DNA of 34,116 nucleotides from contig JAODBO010000110.1 of NCBI GenBank assembly GCA_025464005.1, positions 1-34,116 of the forward strand, read 5' to 3'. Source of the stretch: Acidimicrobiaceae bacterium. GTDB lineage: Bacteria > Actinomycetota > Acidimicrobiia > Acidimicrobiales > Bog-793. This document shows positions 32,787-34,116 of this stretch, piece after piece. How positions within the stretch are numbered: position 1 is the first letter of the stretch; each line of letters begins with the position of its first letter. The notes under the pieces were generated by a model. That model was given only the letters and a program-made list of their open reading frames with translations. It was not told where the DNA came from and did no database searches. Position numbers and translations under genes: made by a program.

Positions 32787-32862
32787 AGGCCGGCGCTTGA
32801 GCGTCCGACCGGCCGAGCCGGAGCGAGACGGACCCCCGCGCGGGGGCTCGAGGCGGTTCTCG

Positions 32863-33759
32863 ATGTCCGAGCTCGTGGAGCGCACGGGGGTACCAGCGGC
32901 CACCGTGCGCTACTACCTCGTGGAGGGACTGCTGCCGCCGCCCATCAAGGCCGCCGCCAACCGCTTCCTCTACGACGAGCGCCACGTCGAGGTTGTCCGC
33001 CTCGTGCGGCTGCTGCGTGAGCGGCGGGGACTCTCCCTCGAGACGATCGGTCGGGTCCTTCCCGAACTCCTCCCCGATCTCCTCGGCAAGCCGCAGGGCG
33101 GACTCTTCCGTCCGGAGATGTGGGAGGAGGTCCTCGCGTCCGGGGGGCCGTCGGCCACAGGCCCGTCGCTGCACGAGCGGCTCGTCGAGATCGGCACGAC
33201 GGCTTTCAGCAAGCGCGGCTATGGAGAGGTCACGGTCGACGACGTCTGTCGCGCCGCGGCCATCGCAAAGGGCTCCTTCTACCGCCAGTTCGCGTCGAAG
33301 GAGGAGCTGTTCCTCGCCGTCGCCGAGACCGTCGCCCAGCGGGTCGCGGCGTCGTTCGGCGCTTGGGCGGACGGGAGGTCGGTCCCACCTGAGCGGGCGG
33401 TCCCGGCCCTCGCGAGCGCGATGGAGCCGCATCTCGTCGTCGTGCTCGACCTGACCTCGCTCGCCGCTCAGCGGCGGCCGGGCTATGGGCGAGCGCTCCG
33501 GTCGTGGACAGCCACCGTCTGCGACGCGGTTCGACCCGCGCTGGCCCGTGCCGAGGGGGACCCGGCGGCAGGCCGGGCGGGCTTCGACGAGGACGCGGCC
33601 GACGAGGTCGTCGCGAGGGCCCTGTTCGAGGGTGTGCGCCGCCTCATAGGTGGCGATGTCCTGCTGGCAGCGGCGCAGCTGGAAGGCGAAGCGGGGAGCG
33701 TCGCACCGAGGGACGTGGAGTCCGAGGGCTCGGATCGGCGAGTCCCGCCGGCTCGTTGA
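32863..33759 (+). CDS. MerR-TetR fusion transcriptional regulator
   Basis: A 298-residue protein with two DNA-binding modules. Residues 1-70 are a MerR-type helix-turn-helix (MSELVERTGVPAATVRYYLV, then ANRFLYDERHVEVVRLV). Residues 105-165 are a TetR-type domain (TTAFSKRGYGEVTVDDVCRA, then AKGSFYRQFASKEELF). The remaining ~130 residues are a helical ligand-binding or dimer domain. Such fusions occur in actinobacteria. The ATG at 32863 follows GAGGCGG. It is divergent from degV and probably represses itself and the degV run through the palindrome at 32766-32786. Its ligand is unknown; a fatty-acid-related one is inference from degV. Confidence 0.85.
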   Translation: MSELVERTGVPAATVRYYLVEGLLPPPIKAAANRFLYDERHVEVVRLVRLLRERRGLSLETIGRVLPELLPDLLGKPQGGLFRPEMWEEVLASGGPSATGPSLHERLVEIGTTAFSKRGYGEVTVDDVCRAAAIAKGSFYRQFASKEELFLAVAETVAQRVAASFGAWADGRSVPPERAVPALASAMEPHLVVVLDLTSLAAQRRPGYGRALRSWTATVCDAVRPALARAEGDPAAGRAGFDEDAADEVVARALFEGVRRLIGGDVLLAAAQLEGEAGSVAPRDVESEGSDRRVPPAR

Positions 33760-33970
33760 CGGCCTGGCCGCCGTCTGCCAGGATGGGGTCACGAACAGCA
33801 ACCGTGACTGGCCGGTCATCAGGACTTCACGTGATGCGCTCCTCAGGCTGTGCCCGCTCTACGCTGGTGCGCGGCGCTCCGACAGGGAGCGCCCGGTGGG
33901 ACCAGGTCTCACTCGGCGAGGGGTGGCGTTCGGCGGCACGACGGCGAGACGATGGAATGAGGAGGTAGGA
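33760..33970. other. Intergenic space before dxs
   Basis: No gene is supported. GTCACG (33789-33794) and CGTGAC (33804-33809) form a small hairpin that may end the regulator transcript; there is no U-tract. Confidence 0.3.
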
Positions 33971-34116
33971 CGTGGACGGACTTGACACACCCGCGCACCC
34001 CCTGCTCGCCACGATCGGCTCGCCACAGGACCTGAAGCGGCTGTCGCTTCGCGAGTGCACGAGCCTCGCCGAGGAGATGCGCGCCTTCATCGTCGACGCG
34101 GTGACGCGCACCGGTG
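33971..34116 (+). CDS. dxs: 1-deoxy-D-xylulose-5-phosphate synthase, N-terminal part
   Basis: The first 48 codons run to the end of the window. The start VDGLDTPAHPLLATIGSPQD, then LKRLSLRECTSLAEEMRAFI and VDAVTRTG, matches the N-terminus of Dxs, which makes DXP from pyruvate and glyceraldehyde 3-phosphate using thiamine diphosphate as the first step of the MEP isoprenoid pathway. The GTG start has GAGGAGG about 6-9 bases upstream. The gene continues outside the window. Confidence 0.85.

Noticed and set aside
32758..33819. N-terminal extension of the degV frame to 630 codons
   Set aside because: The extension is antisense to the MerR-TetR gene and is Arg-rich. The DegV signature starts right after the GTG at 32757.

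Overview
The window is high-GC bacterial DNA, most likely from an actinobacterium. The signs are frequent GTG starts, several apparently leaderless genes, an F420-type LLM oxidoreductase, a MerR-TetR fusion regulator and the start of dxs. The secreted Kelch/Ig-like protein and the degenerate LytM protein would suit Acidimicrobiia, but that placement is inference.

Positions 1-9.1 kb are an accessory zone of poorly characterised genes: a DUF4238 protein, several small hypotheticals, and three larger unknown proteins on the + strand (4.3-8.2 kb), one with a DUF5677-like look. The zone also holds a class II tRNA with a leucine-tRNA body but a UCC (glycine) anticodon, directly preceded by a hairpin. 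A 30-bp inverted repeat lies at 3.46 and 6.16 kb, and a degenerate ~87-bp tandem repeat rich in GACCTCAGC dyads lies at 8.2-8.5 kb.

Positions 9.1-18.7 kb look like a decayed integrative island. A tyrosine recombinase has lost its catalytic C-terminus and joins, out of frame, a type III methyltransferase (Mod) that has lost its N-terminal half. An intact type III Res subunit follows. Next come a winged-helix protein, a probable small RNA with a good promoter and a strong hairpin terminator, a DUF3800 protein, and a hipBA toxin-antitoxin pair. hipB is divergent from a frameshifted XRE/AbiEi-like gene, and the shared control region carries four 20-bp palindromic operators spaced exactly 27 bp apart. 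A CCA-tailed 3' half of tRNA-Ile(GAT) at 18.66-18.71 kb looks like an attachment site.

Positions 18.8-22.2 kb hold a DUF4411 PIN / ImmA-IrrE pair with overlapping start and stop codons, a divergent unknown gene and a SHOCT-domain protein. From 22.8 kb the content is more chromosomal: an LLM-class oxidoreductase, a 1240-residue secreted Kelch/Ig-like protein, and a coiled-coil/LytM-like secreted protein without the usual zinc ligands. A small membrane protein follows, then a minus-strand run of degV, a RodZ-C-like membrane protein, a SAM methyltransferase and YbjQ. A MerR-TetR regulator is divergent from degV across a perfect 21-bp palindrome. The window ends in the first codons of dxs.
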